Assembly (NCBI GenBank): GCA_030442035.1 | Contig: JAUJEA010000008.1 | Coordinates: forward strand, 1-64,000 | Source: Splendidivirga corallicola | GTDB taxonomy: Bacteria > Bacteroidota > Bacteroidia > Cytophagales > Cyclobacteriaceae | Direction: 5' to 3' | DNA length: 64,000 nucleotides | Shown here: in pieces, positions 18,101 to 26,357 of the stretch | Layout of the letters: each line of letters starts with the position of its first letter | Numbering within the stretch: position 1 is the first letter of the stretch | Made by a program: the position numbers and the translations under genes | Notes under the pieces: generated by a model | Databases searched by the model: none | Seen by the model: the letters and a program-made list of their open reading frames with translations, nothing else | What the model was told of the DNA's origin: nothing

Positions 18101-18674
18101 AAACAACATCAAGAATCGAACGATTTCCGGCAGTGGCTTCCTCTATCTCAAAGCCAACATAAGAAAAGACAATAACATCCTTTGGATAAACCTCCAGAGC
18201 ATAGTTGCCATCAACATCGGAGATAGTACCTTTAATTGTGCCTTTTATTTTGACCGTTACCCCTACCAATGCTTCGCCTGTTTGGCTATCAGTTATTTTA
18301 CCCTTGATTTGTTTCTTCTCCGATAATTTTACGGATACTGTTTTATTGCCAATCTTGTATTCGAAATCAGCATCAGCGCTTATTTTAGACAAAACATTAT
18401 TAAAAGCAGTATTCGAAAAATTATAGGAAAATTTACGCTCGTAGGTCATGATTTCATCTGTATAGCGAAATTGATAACCTGATGAAGATTCCAAATTTTT
18501 GAAAATTTGTTCCAGAGTAGCATCAGTAATTTTTAAGGTAATTTTTGGTTCGCTGCTCTGAGGATAGGCAGCGGTAATAGCAAGAAGCTGAAAGAAAATA
18601 ATCCGAGCTATTACATAAAGTTGTTTTTTGGTAAAAATCAGCGCATCGATTTTTAAAAAACGTATCATTTGCAT
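15138..18674 (-). CDS. SusC/RagA-family TonB-linked transporter with STN signalling domain
   Basis: A 1178-residue outer-membrane transporter. Order: signal/hydrophobic N-terminus (to about residue 38); an STN (secretin/TonB short N-terminal) domain (about 45-115, ITDATLEQIFKNLESSSGYQF); a carboxypeptidase-like domain (about 118-195); TonB box and plug (LEEVVVTAVG, then VLKGPTAAGLYGSQASNGVIMITTK); and a large beta-barrel. STN domains contact FecR-type anti-sigma proteins, and a FecR/ECF pair lies immediately upstream on the same strand. The transporter therefore probably senses its own ligand. A 9-bp GC-rich hairpin separates it from fecR. Confidence 0.93.
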   Translation of the reverse strand: MQMIRFLKIDALIFTKKQLYVIARIIFFQLLAITAAYPQSSEPKITLKITDATLEQIFKNLESSSGYQFRYTDEIMTYERKFSYNFSNTAFNNVLSKISADADFEYKIGNKTVSVKLSEKKQIKGKITDSQTGEALVGVTVKIKGTIKGTISDVDGNYALEVYPKDVIVFSYVGFEIEEATAGNRSILDVVLTASSTKLEEVVVTAVGIERETRALGYSVTKVDNDNITRSGSPNLATTLAGKVPGMQLTRSSGALGSSRIILRGESSLDLTNNRALIVIDGVPVTNDQNGDGERSYLGAVVDYGDGLSTLNPDDIENISVLKGPTAAGLYGSQASNGVIMITTKSGKYDQKLRVTLRSNTSFQRVNRWLPRQMLFGSGNRSENDYYSFRDSPDGRNTKNSHSWGPKFMGQQFYQYNSPHDAIYDPNRRNEIWEYEAGGQTPWVANGIEQNFYETGVTQTTGISVDAGNNHAFFRGSVDYLTNEYIMPNTGYERFNLAISSGVKVGKSQFSTKINYAKQTSDNLPAEGYDRQNAHYQVFWLNANDNLDWFRNNLWFDGQENVQQDRVTGLSANPYWILYNSINTLDKDRVFGKLQFDHEIAKDFKLTARSGLDFYTELRTRERAWSEPRSSFGRYNEHTLRTLLLNTDVLLSKKWSLNDFEISGTAGFNHFYRDGNSTFADTQGSRNGDKGLRIPGVFNLANSIDDPVVRPGRNQEENYSFYGLFSGNYRDMIYLDITGRNEKTSTLPKGNNAYFYPSAALAVDLTEAFDINAKPVSYLKLRASVAQVGSDTRPYRLDRYYAVSSNITGAYSNPSTLPNPELKPETTNSIEFGIEAHFLDHRLNLDATFYRSVTKDQILTLPVDPASGYLNALMNAGSVSNKGIELQLNAKPLKSPYLEWDINANWSTNKGRLEELVPGIIDTYIIGSYVGSRVLIKADPGEELGRIYGKGYDRHEGQIIFKDGLAQRDNEEDFLGNVFPDWRAGITNSIRYKNFRLSFQFDYQHGGKAYSITHFLMNYTGKSTKTIFGRESGAPFESGAEYDMATGQWIQNTEGRFGVIGDGVMWDEEKGAYVKNTVSAGAPYYYNSMYERDQIEGNVHETTFLKLRDLRIEYRLPSIWAFKGGSLALFGNELFVWTDFPAYDPELSVADDGALTPGLDGVGSPSTRSFGVDIKLTF

Positions 18675-18715
18675 AATTTTAATTTTATTAGATTATTATA
18701 ATAAGATTAATTTGG

Positions 18716-18740
18716 CCGGGGCTGATTCGAGCAGCTCCGG
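18716..18740. other. Intercistronic hairpin between fecR and susC
   Basis: CCGGGGCTG (18716-18724) pairs with CAGCTCCGG (18732-18740), 9 bp with one G-U. No T-run follows on the minus strand. It is more likely an mRNA processing or stability element than a terminator, allowing different fecR and susC levels. Confidence 0.5.
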
Positions 18741-18798
18741 TCTCCTTATACTTAGTCAATGGTGTTTAGCATAGGCATTTACGTTTAGGGGTGATTAA

Positions 18799-19803
18799 TT
18801 ATTCTGTTATCATTATCAAACTATCGTTGACAAATTCATACTTAAGCTCAAACATGAATTGCATGTCTTCAAGTACCTCATGCAAGGATTCGTTTTGGTA
18901 AACACCCCGGATGTTTCTTTCCAGAAGTGTTTGTTCGTCACATTCAATCGTTACATCATACCACTTCTCCATTTGCTCAATTGCTTGCTTTAAAGTGGTT
19001 TCGTTGAAATGAAGGAAACCGTTTCTCCAATCAGTATATGCACCAATATTCACTACCATCTTATCCATGGCATTCATACTTTTATCATATATCGCCTGTT
19101 CACCTTTGGTCAGGATGATCTCCGAATTATTTTCTTCATTGGCTACTTTAACTTTGCCTGATTCCACGGTCACATATGTATTATTGCCGGTGAAGGCTGA
19201 AACATTGAATGAAGTACCTAAAACAGTCGTTGAAACATCTCCAGAATTGACAATAAAAGGCCGTTTTGTGTCTCTTTTAACAGAAAAAAAAGCTTCACCC
19301 GACAGGTTTATTTTTCGCTCTTTTCCGGAGAAATCGGATGGATATTGAATGGTTGTCTCAGCGTTCAAATGGACCTTTGAGCCATCCGGCAATTCGATCA
19401 GTTTCCGTTCACCTCGTTCGGTTTTGTACGATAGAAAATGAGGTTGCTTTTGAAAGTCTTGATTATAAAGTAAAGTTTTTCCTAAAAAACCAATTGCCAG
19501 AAATATCACTACAGAGGCGGCTATGTATAAAGTTCTTTTTTCGAAAGGCATTCCAAATGCCAGTGTGCGCTGTTCTTCTTGTTCTGCATTTCTTATTTTA
19601 GTCCTTAACTTTTCAAGACTTTTAGCATAATCAAATTTTGCTACAGGATGTCTGATCTCCTTATACCATTCTTTCTTTAACCATTCATAGAGATTCCTGT
19701 ATTCAGGATCTATCATATAGCTATCAAAAAGCTCCTGCTCACACTTTGTCGCTTCACCCGACAGAACCTTTGTTACAAGCTCAAAAAATATATTTTTATT
19801 CAT
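18799..19803 (-). CDS. FecR-family anti-sigma factor
   Basis: A 334-residue inner-membrane protein with an N-terminal cytoplasmic region, one transmembrane segment (about 90-110, YIAASVVIFLAIGFLGKTLL) and a periplasmic FecR domain (about 125-230, GERKLIELPDGSKVHLNAET). The C-terminal DUF4974-type domain contains TLKQAIEQMEKWYDV. It should hold the ECF sigma factor inactive until the STN domain of the neighbouring SusC signals. It lies between the sigma gene and susC. Confidence 0.93.
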   Translation of the reverse strand: MNKNIFFELVTKVLSGEATKCEQELFDSYMIDPEYRNLYEWLKKEWYKEIRHPVAKFDYAKSLEKLRTKIRNAEQEEQRTLAFGMPFEKRTLYIAASVVIFLAIGFLGKTLLYNQDFQKQPHFLSYKTERGERKLIELPDGSKVHLNAETTIQYPSDFSGKERKINLSGEAFFSVKRDTKRPFIVNSGDVSTTVLGTSFNVSAFTGNNTYVTVESGKVKVANEENNSEIILTKGEQAIYDKSMNAMDKMVVNIGAYTDWRNGFLHFNETTLKQAIEQMEKWYDVTIECDEQTLLERNIRGVYQNESLHEVLEDMQFMFELKYEFVNDSLIMITE

Positions 19804-19878
19804 AAATAACGATTTTGATTATATGACATGGATCGGCCTTTTAATCTACCATTGAGATAGTTTAATTAAACATTAAAA

Positions 19879-19902
19879 ATGTGTTAAGGGTATTTAACAC
19901 AT
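19879..19902 (-). terminator. Terminator-like hairpin after the ECF sigma gene
   Basis: ATGTGTTAA (19879-19887) pairs perfectly with TTAACACAT (19894-19902). On the minus strand it is followed by TTTTTAATG. It falls between the sigma-factor stop and the fecR start, so sigma transcription can end before fecR. Confidence 0.6.
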
Positions 19903-20032
19903 ATCCGAAGCCAGGGAATAATTAGGAAGAATGCGAAATCTTTGAATGAGTATCACCTTCCATCCAACTTGCAGGTGGGAAACAATAATATCCGGTTTTA
20001 CACCGAGGTCAATCAGCAGGATCGGGAAACAT

Positions 20033-20635
20033 CTACTCAAACAACATCAAATGGATATAGGAGAGCACAAAAAGACAATTACTCCAGGTAGCTTTGAAAT
20101 AGGGTTGATAGTTCGCCAGAAATTTGACTGCCTCGGTCATCTGTTTCTGAACAGTATTGACAGAGATGGAGAGGATCTTTGCTATTTCCATATATTTGAG
20201 ACCCTCAATTCTATTGAGTTTGAATATGATCCTTCGTTGGGGAGGCAATTCCTGAAGAATTTGTTCAATTTCCTTTTCAAATTCCGTAAAGTAGATTTTA
20301 GCATGGGCAGATTTCTCTGAGATATGCCCTGTTTTATCCAGAATTTCAAGGTCTTCAAATTTCACTTTGCTTTTGCTAAGGTAATTTAGAGATTGGTTTT
20401 TAACTGAGATGAACAGATATGACTTAAAGTTTGATGTGATGTTAATTTCAGCACGTTTCAACCAGATATTTAAGAAAACATCGGATACTACTTCTTCTGA
20501 AATTTCAATGCTTCTGACAAAGTTAAATGCAAAATCACACAAGGAATGGTAGTATTTCTCATATAACAATTCAAGTGCTTTTTGATCATTTTGTCTAATG
20601 CTACTCAGGAGGGTTTTATCACTATAAACATTCAT
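20033..20635 (-). CDS. ECF RNA polymerase sigma-70 factor (Bacteroidota FecI-like)
   Basis: A sigma factor of about 200 residues. Region 2 (SIRQNDQKALELLYEKYYHSLCDFAFNFVRS) is near the N-terminus. Region 4 ends with the helix-turn-helix LKYMEIAKILSISVNTVQKQMTEAVKFL. This is the standard Bacteroidota sigma paired with FecR and SusC. The open frame reaches 20674, but MNVYSDKTLLSS at 20635 is the more natural start for the family. It should drive fecR/susC/susD and perhaps the phosphoesterase genes. Confidence 0.93.
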   Translation of the reverse strand: MNVYSDKTLLSSIRQNDQKALELLYEKYYHSLCDFAFNFVRSIEISEEVVSDVFLNIWLKRAEINITSNFKSYLFISVKNQSLNYLSKSKVKFEDLEILDKTGHISEKSAHAKIYFTEFEKEIEQILQELPPQRRIIFKLNRIEGLKYMEIAKILSISVNTVQKQMTEAVKFLANYQPYFKATWSNCLFVLSYIHLMLFE

Positions 20636-20919
20636 CTTGTCAATTGCTGTGAAAGCAACAAAAGTAAAATCCAAACCTTAACTGAATATTAAGATAAAAT
20701 GTTCTTTACAATACCATTTGTCAAGATGAGCTATCCACTTTAAGCTCATCGCATTGTTACGACCATTACAGATGCTATCTCTTTTTAAATGGGATTTTCA
20801 AATTGCCTTTTATTGACAAACAAGTAAAAATTAAAAAAAAGCTTTTGTAAATTAAGGATGAAATATAGATTCCTGCCGGCCTGAAAGTGTATTCTATGAC
20901 AAACATACTGAATTAACCA

Positions 20920-22032
20920 GTGATGAAATCAATAGTTTATCTGGGCATATTCTTTTTGATCATAAAGGATCCGACTTGGGCACAAGTTCAAGAGGACATA
21001 CCATTAGGAACCCGGTCTGCTGCCACTATATTTGGTCTTAAATACCACTACGGATCAATACTACCACACTCCGATGATATCAGAGATATATCCGACAGTA
21101 ATCCCTGGGGCTTTGAATTGTCTTTCAGCAGGTTGAATGCAAGCAGAAAAGCGTGGCAAAAATGTAATTGTTACCACAGATGGGGTGCCACACTTAGCTA
21201 TATCAACTTCGAGAACCCTCAGGTAATCGGAAAAGCCTACACTTTGGTTTTTTTCTTTGAACCTATACTGGCTTCAGGCAAACGCATTGAATTAACAGGA
21301 AAGGCCGGTATGGGTCTGGCCTATCTCACCAAAATATTTGATGCGGAAAAGAATCCAATGAATCTATTCCTTAGTACCAGATTGAGTTTTCCTCTATTAC
21401 TCAGTCTCAATCTCAACTATCACATAAATTCCAATTGGAATTTGGTCCTTTCCGGTTACTACAATCATATTTCTAATGGAGGAATCAAACAACCCAATAA
21501 AGGGATTAACTTTCCAACGTTAGCATTGGGCATTGAACATATATTTAACCCCATTGTCCTTCCTGAAAAGGTCAAAGTATCAAACCCCGAAAAGTACAGC
21601 TTACAAAAATATTTTGGGTTATTCGGAACCACCAGATCCACTAATGATAGCACTAAAATAAAACAGGGCAGAAAGCCATTGATCGGTGTTCAGATGGGAG
21701 TATTGAAAAGGTTGGGTAAAATATACGGAATCAATGCAGGGCTTGAGGCAAGCTATGATGGTTCCTTCCATGAAGAAGCTAAACGTACCAATGGAGACTA
21801 TGAGAGTTTTGTACTATCGCTCATGCTTGGAAACAATTTGATATTTGGCCAATTCCACTTTAGTCAGCAGTTTGGGATATACTTCGATCCTCCTACACCA
21901 ACCAGCAAACCAGTTTTCCAGAGATATTCGCTAGATTATTTCATTCTTCCAAAACTTAAAACCGGGTTTTCACTAAAGGCCCATGGGCATGTTGCAGAAA
22001 ACATAGATATCAGAATTGGGGTTTTATTTTAA
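20920..22032 (+). CDS. PagL-like lipid A 3-O-deacylase / acyloxyacyl hydrolase
   Basis: A 370-residue outer-membrane beta-barrel with a signal peptide (about 1-21, ending TWAQ). The motif YNHISNGG places His183 and Ser185 as in the PagL catalytic pair, with Glu206 (ALGIEH) as the likely third member. PagL enzymes remove the 3-position acyl chain of lipid A in the outer membrane. The length is about twice that of classical PagL, as is common for Bacteroidota versions, with an extra C-terminal barrel-like half. No lipid A genes are adjacent. Confidence 0.8.
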   Translation: MMKSIVYLGIFFLIIKDPTWAQVQEDIPLGTRSAATIFGLKYHYGSILPHSDDIRDISDSNPWGFELSFSRLNASRKAWQKCNCYHRWGATLSYINFENPQVIGKAYTLVFFFEPILASGKRIELTGKAGMGLAYLTKIFDAEKNPMNLFLSTRLSFPLLLSLNLNYHINSNWNLVLSGYYNHISNGGIKQPNKGINFPTLALGIEHIFNPIVLPEKVKVSNPEKYSLQKYFGLFGTTRSTNDSTKIKQGRKPLIGVQMGVLKRLGKIYGINAGLEASYDGSFHEEAKRTNGDYESFVLSLMLGNNLIFGQFHFSQQFGIYFDPPTPTSKPVFQRYSLDYFILPKLKTGFSLKAHGHVAENIDIRIGVLF

Positions 22033-22455
22033 TCCGGGATCAAATCAGGCTGAAAGGTTCGTATCACGAATTTTATCTGATCAAAAAATATTCGTGATAT
22101 ACAAAGTTGATATTCCAGACAATGCAGAACGCTTGCTACTCTTCTCTACGACTAAAAAGAATACGAAAGAAAATGACGAGTGCCGAAAAACTAAAACAGC
22201 AAATCACAATTATAGCCAGCAATATGTGCAGTATCTTCATAGAATTTAATTTTCTATAATGATCCAAAGTACATGCCAAGGCCTTGTGAAGGGATTACGG
22301 CCCTATTTTACAATTAAAGTCCTACTAGAAAAGTACAATTTTGGGAAGCAAGTCTAATTAATGGAACAAAAATCAAAATTGGATCATTCCAATATTGAAC
22401 TCAAAAAGTCAATGAAACTCTTAAGGAAATTTTGGTTGGGATGTGTATATGCTTA

Positions 22456-22557
22456 TTATTCTTTGAATAATCTATCGATATAGTTGCAAATCAAAATTCC
22501 AATTCCTCCTGAAATGATGAATGCACCTAACGCGATTGCTGAAAAAGCTCCTATCAT
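22456..22557 (-). CDS. Possible small single-pass membrane peptide (33 residues)
   Basis: From the ATG at 22557 the frame reads MIGAFSAIALGAFIISGGIG, continues ILICNYIDRLFKE and then stops at TAA. About 20 small/hydrophobic residues form one clear transmembrane segment, followed by a charged tail. It is isolated within a 1-kb gap. A near-consensus Bacteroidota -7 box (AATATTTG against TAnnTTTG) lies about 20-30 nt upstream, without a clear -33. No homologue is recognised; a chance frame is possible. Confidence 0.35.
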   Translation of the reverse strand: MIGAFSAIALGAFIISGGIGILICNYIDRLFKE

Positions 22558-22992
22558 AGTAGTAAGTTTAGGTTTACACAAATATTACATGCAATTAGTG
22601 GCTGTCATGCTCAAAAAATTTTAGTGAAGCCCCATAAATTTTCACTAAAAAAATAATCTTCTATCAAATTATTTTACAGCTACATATGTGCTGAAACCAA
22701 ACATATATATTAGGGTCTTTAATTGCAAGTTGGATGTATGATTTTCCAAACAAAAAATGTGGAATAAATAAACATTCTTCAAAAAGTGCAAAAAATTATA
22801 ACTTGGATATAGTAAAAAATATTGATCTTAAAAAGTCGTGGAAGTATTAATGGGTTTTTATGTTCTTTATAAGTGGCTGAATCTAACAGCTTTATCACGG
22901 TGCTTATGATGCTTTTATATAATCAACAATAGTGTGCAAAACTTACATAAAATTTTCACTCATATTGGCTCCTAAACCTTGAGCTTAATCAA

Positions 22993-23025
22993 CAAAAAAG
23001 GGTCCGAAGAAAACTCCGAACCCTT
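22993..23025 (-). terminator. Terminator of the thrS-infC-rpmI-rplT operon
   Basis: On the minus strand AAGGGTTCGGAG pairs with CTTCGGACCCTT (one G-U) around a TTTT loop and runs into TTTTTTG. It lies just after the rplT stop codon. Confidence 0.88.
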
Positions 23026-23045
23026 ATCTTAACTTTTTTATATTG

Positions 23046-23390
23046 TTATTTGGTCTTATCAACAACAGCTTTAAAAGCTTCCGGATGATTCATGGCCAAA
23101 TCTGCCAGAACCTTTCTGTTGAGTTCGATATTGGCTTTTTTCAAATTACCCATCAATTGTGAATAAGACACACCATGTTCTCTTGCGCCCGCATTGATCC
23201 TTTGGATCCAGAGTTTTCTAAACTCACGCTTTTTAGCTTTACGGTCTCTATAGGCATATGTCCATCCTTTTTCAACCGCATTCTTAGCAACGGTCCAAAC
23301 GTTGCTTCTTCGGCCCCAATATCCTTTGGCGACCTTTAAAATTCTTTTTCTTCTTGCTCTTGATGCTACTGCATTTACCGATCTTGGCAT
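23046..23390 (-). CDS. rplT: 50S ribosomal protein L20
   Basis: A 114-residue basic protein with the L20 signature: N-terminal [26 protein letters not shown] and the conserved [21 protein letters not shown]. It binds 23S rRNA early in large-subunit assembly. It is the last gene of the conserved thrS-infC-rpmI-rplT cluster and is followed by a strong terminator. In other bacteria L20 represses this operon; no leader structure was identified here. Confidence 0.98.
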   Translation of the reverse strand: MPRSVNAVASRARRKRILKVAKGYWGRRSNVWTVAKNAVEKGWTYAYRDRKAKKREFRKLWIQRINAGAREHGVSYSQLMGNLKKANIELNRKVLADLAMNHPEAFKAVVDKTK

Positions 23391-23481
23391 AGTTTTACAT
23401 TTTTTGACTTAGGGTGTTCCAAATTGGAAACTTAAAACCCATGATCCGGTGAAACATTGAACCTTTAAAATTTGAAACCAA

Positions 23482-23676
23482 TCAGATATTCAACATATCT
23501 TTAACTCTGCCCTCATCCGATTTATGGACAAGACCCATATGAGTTAAATTTCTTTTCTGCTTAGTTTCTTTCTTTGTCAGGATATGACTTTTGAAAGCAT
23601 GCTTTCTTTTAATCTTGCCTGTGCCTGTCAACTTAAACCGCTTCTTGGCTCCTGACTTAGTTTTTACTTTAGGCAT
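23482..23676 (-). CDS. rpmI: 50S ribosomal protein L35
   Basis: A 64-residue highly basic protein: [20 protein letters not shown] at the N-terminus, then [20 protein letters not shown]. This is a full-length L35. It sits between infC and rplT as in most bacteria. No Shine-Dalgarno sequence is seen before its ATG, in contrast to infC. Confidence 0.98.
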   Translation of the reverse strand: MPKVKTKSGAKKRFKLTGTGKIKRKHAFKSHILTKKETKQKRNLTHMGLVHKSDEGRVKDMLNI

Positions 23677-23708
23677 TTTACTTTATTTATATGAATTAAT
23701 TGAAATTG

Positions 23709-24266
23709 CTATTTTCTTACAGACTTTGGTGCCAGAAAGAGTGTCATTCTCTTTCCTTCCAGTTTGGGTAGCTGCTCAACTTTGGCGACTTCTTCAAGAG
23801 CCTGGGCGAATTTTAACAATAGTATTTCTCCCCTCTCTTTAAAAACAATGGTTCTACCAACGAAATGTACATAAGCCTTCACTTTAGCTCCATCTTTCAG
23901 GAAGTTTTCAGCATGTTTTAATTTGAAATTAAAATCATGGTCTTCCGTATTAGGACCAAATCTGATTTCTTTAACAACTGTTTTCTGAGCTTTAGCTTTA
24001 ATTTCCTTTTGCTTCTTCTTCTGTTCGTACTTGAACTTTGAATAATCAATTACTTTACAAACCGGAGGGTCTGCTTTCGGAGAAATCTCAACCAAATCAA
24101 GCCCTTGCCCCTCTGCTATTGCCAAAGCCTCTTTAATAGGATAAACATCCACTTTAACATTATCGCCCACTACCCTTACCATAGGGGCGGTGATTTTGGA
24201 ATTAACTTTGTAAGGTTCTTCGCGCTGCCCTCTGTATGGGTAACGGCTTCTTCTTTGTTTGCTAAT
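23709..24266 (-). CDS. infC: Translation initiation factor IF-3 (AUU start)
   Basis: IF-3 with an N-terminal domain ([22 protein letters not shown]), linker helix and C-terminal domain ([24 protein letters not shown]). The first ATG, at 24182, gives only 157 residues and removes the basic N-terminal tail. Extending upstream, the frame holds 28 more codons ([20 protein letters not shown]...) that look like a Bacteroidota IF-3 tail, with no ATG, GTG or TTG among them. The extension begins at an ATT (24264-24266) preceded five bases upstream by a strong AAGGAGG, giving about 185 residues. An AUU start is the known autoregulatory start of infC in other bacteria. It lies between thrS and rpmI. Confidence 0.9.
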   Translation of the reverse strand: MSKQRRSRYPYRGQREEPYKVNSKITAPMVRVVGDNVKVDVYPIKEALAIAEGQGLDLVEISPKADPPVCKVIDYSKFKYEQKKKQKEIKAKAQKTVVKEIRFGPNTEDHDFNFKLKHAENFLKDGAKVKAYVHFVGRTIVFKERGEILLLKFAQALEEVAKVEQLPKLEGKRMTLFLAPKSVRK

Positions 24267-24270
24267 TTTT

Positions 24271-24278
24271 ACCTCCTT
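24271..24278 (-). promoter_or_regulatory. Strong Shine-Dalgarno sequence of infC
   Basis: On the minus strand TAAGGAGGTAAAAATTAGC places AAGGAGGT five bases before an ATT codon. Other starts inspected in this window lack such a motif, as expected for Bacteroidota. It decides the infC start and fits IF-3 feedback on a poor start codon. Confidence 0.85.
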
Positions 24279-24383
24279 ATTTTGTTAAAAAAATCAGTGC
24301 GCAAATATCGCTAATATTTTAATTAATCAAAAGAAATAGATTATTTGATTGATTTTAGCCAAATAATTTTTGGGACCATGGCA

Positions 24384-26357
24384 TTAGGAAACACTAACTT
24401 CCTGCTTTCCTGCTAATTGTTCCTCTACTTCCTTCTTAAACAAGTCCTTGAATTCTTCAATTTTCAAACTTCCAATATCTCCGTGTCCGTGCTTTCTTAT
24501 GGAAACCCTTCCTTCCTCTCTTTCCTTTTCACCAACGATCAGCATAAAAGGTATTTTCTTAACTTCTGCGTCCCTGATCTTTCTTCCAATTTTCTCATCC
24601 CTATGATCAATGAAACCTCTTATATCGTTGTTTTCTAATTCAGCATAAACCTCTTCGGCATAATCCGCATATTTCTCAGAAATGGGAAGGACGGCAATTT
24701 GCTCCGGACTGAGCCATAAGGGAAAATTACCACCGCAATGTTCTATCAGCACAGCTACAAAGCGTTCCATGGAACCGAACGGCGCTCTGTGTATCATCAC
24801 AGGTCGGTGCTTTTGGTTATCCGCTCCAACGTATTCCAATTTAAATCTCTCCGGTAACTGATAATCCACTTGAATCGTGCCTAACTGCCAACTTCTTCCA
24901 ATGGCGTCTCTTACCATAAAATCAAGTTTAGGACCATAAAAAGCCGCTTCGCCCAACTCTGTTACCGTCTTTAATCCTTTTTCTGCTGCAGCCTCCTGAA
25001 TATCCCTCTCTGCCTGATCCCAAGCTTCATCACCGCCTATATATTTCGATTTGTCATCAGGATCCCTCAGTGAAATTTGGGCTGTATAGTCTTCAAAGCT
25101 TAATGCTTTAAAGATGTAGAGTACTAGATCTATTACTTTCTTAAACTCGTCTTTGACCTGATCTGGTCGGCAAAAAATATGGGCATCGTCCTGAGTAAAG
25201 CCTCTGACTCTTGTCAATCCATGAAGTTCTCCGCTCTGTTCATACCTATATACGGTACCAAACTCTGCATAACGTAATGGAAGTTCTTTATAAGACCTGG
25301 GCCTGACTTTATATATTTCACAATGATGCGGACAGTTCATTGGTTTTAATAAGAACTCCTCATTTTCATTTGGCGTATGAATAGGTTGAAAAGAATCCTT
25401 TCCATATTTTTCATAGTGACCCGAGGTAACATAAAGTTCCTTGTTACCAATGTGTGGCGAAACAACAGGTTCATATCCCGCTTTTCTCTGAGCTCTTTTT
25501 AAGAATTGTTCAAGTCTGTCTCTTAATAGCGCGCCTTTTGGGAGCCAAAGCGGTAAACCCATTCCCACTTTTTCGGAAAATGCGAATAATTCAAGTTCTT
25601 TCCCTAATTTTCTATGATCCCTCTTTTTTGCTTCCTCCAAAAACTCCAGGTATTCTTTGAGTTCCTTTTGTTTAGGAAAACTTATACCATAAATTCTTGT
25701 TAGTTGTTTATTGTTTTCATCCCCTCTCCAATATGCACCGGCTACATTCATCAATTTAATAGCCTTGATGAAGCCAGTGTTGGGGATGTGAGGACCACGG
25801 CATAAATCAGTAAAATCGCCTTGCTGGTAAAAGGTAATGCTACCATCCTCAAGACCATCGATCAGGTCTAGTTTGTACTCATCACCTTTATCCGTAAAGT
25901 ATTTAACAGCATCTGCTTTGCTGACTTTGCTTCTGATATATTCACTTTTTCTGCGAGCCAATTCCTGCATTTTAGCTTCAATTTCATCCAGTTTGTCTGA
26001 ATGAAATTCCTGTTCACCAAAATCCACATCATAGTAAAAACCATTTTCAATGGCTGGTCCGATTCCGAATTTTACACCGGGATACAGTGCTTCAAGTGCC
26101 TCGGCCATTAAATGTGCAGAAGAATGCCAAAAAGTGGATTTGCCATCTAAGTCATTCCAGGTAAGCAATTGTACGGCAGCATCCTCTTGAATTTTTCTGG
26201 TGGCATCCCAAACTTCTCCATTGACTTTAGCGGCCAGCACATTTCTGGCCAACCCTTCACTGATGCTTAATGCAATATCTAATCCACTTGCACCTTTAGG
26301 ATATTCTCTGACTGAACCATCCGGTAAAGTGATTTTTATTTTGCTGGAATTACTCAT
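24384..26357 (-). CDS. thrS: Threonyl-tRNA synthetase
   Basis: A 657-residue class II synthetase. Order: TGS domain (1-66), editing domain with [11 protein letters not shown] (His78, His82), catalytic core with zinc-binding [10 protein letters not shown] and the motif 2 region [21 protein letters not shown], motif 3 ([18 protein letters not shown]) and the C-terminal anticodon-binding domain. It charges tRNA-Thr. Its start codon overlaps the stop of the upstream TPR lipoprotein gene by 4 bp, and it is followed by infC. Confidence 0.98.
   Translation of the reverse strand: MSNSSKIKITLPDGSVREYPKGASGLDIALSISEGLARNVLAAKVNGEVWDATRKIQEDAAVQLLTWNDLDGKSTFWHSSAHLMAEALEALYPGVKFGIGPAIENGFYYDVDFGEQEFHSDKLDEIEAKMQELARRKSEYIRSKVSKADAVKYFTDKGDEYKLDLIDGLEDGSITFYQQGDFTDLCRGPHIPNTGFIKAIKLMNVAGAYWRGDENNKQLTRIYGISFPKQKELKEYLEFLEEAKKRDHRKLGKELELFAFSEKVGMGLPLWLPKGALLRDRLEQFLKRAQRKAGYEPVVSPHIGNKELYVTSGHYEKYGKDSFQPIHTPNENEEFLLKPMNCPHHCEIYKVRPRSYKELPLRYAEFGTVYRYEQSGELHGLTRVRGFTQDDAHIFCRPDQVKDEFKKVIDLVLYIFKALSFEDYTAQISLRDPDDKSKYIGGDEAWDQAERDIQEAAAEKGLKTVTELGEAAFYGPKLDFMVRDAIGRSWQLGTIQVDYQLPERFKLEYVGADNQKHRPVMIHRAPFGSMERFVAVLIEHCGGNFPLWLSPEQIAVLPISEKYADYAEEVYAELENNDIRGFIDHRDEKIGRKIRDAEVKKIPFMLIVGEKEREEGRVSIRKHGHGDIGSLKIEEFKDLFKKEVEEQLAGKQEVSVS

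Larger units (their letters stand above)
22033..23045. other. Long intergenic region, about 1 kb
   Basis: An AT-rich gap between the PagL-like gene and the minus-strand rplT end. Contents: an inverted repeat TATCACGAA/TTCGTGATA at 22062-22099 just after the PagL stop; a possible 33-codon membrane peptide (separate entry); and the rplT terminator at the right edge. No tRNA-like or rRNA-like sequence is visible. A 77-codon frame at 22016 has no protein character. Confidence 0.5.

Noticed and set aside
22016-22249. 77-codon plus-strand frame after the PagL-like gene
   Set aside because: It overlaps the PagL stop in another frame, crosses an inverted repeat and has no recognisable protein character.
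22362-22415. Plus-strand small frame MEQKSKWIIPILNSKSQ
   Set aside because: Only 17 codons with no features; a chance frame.
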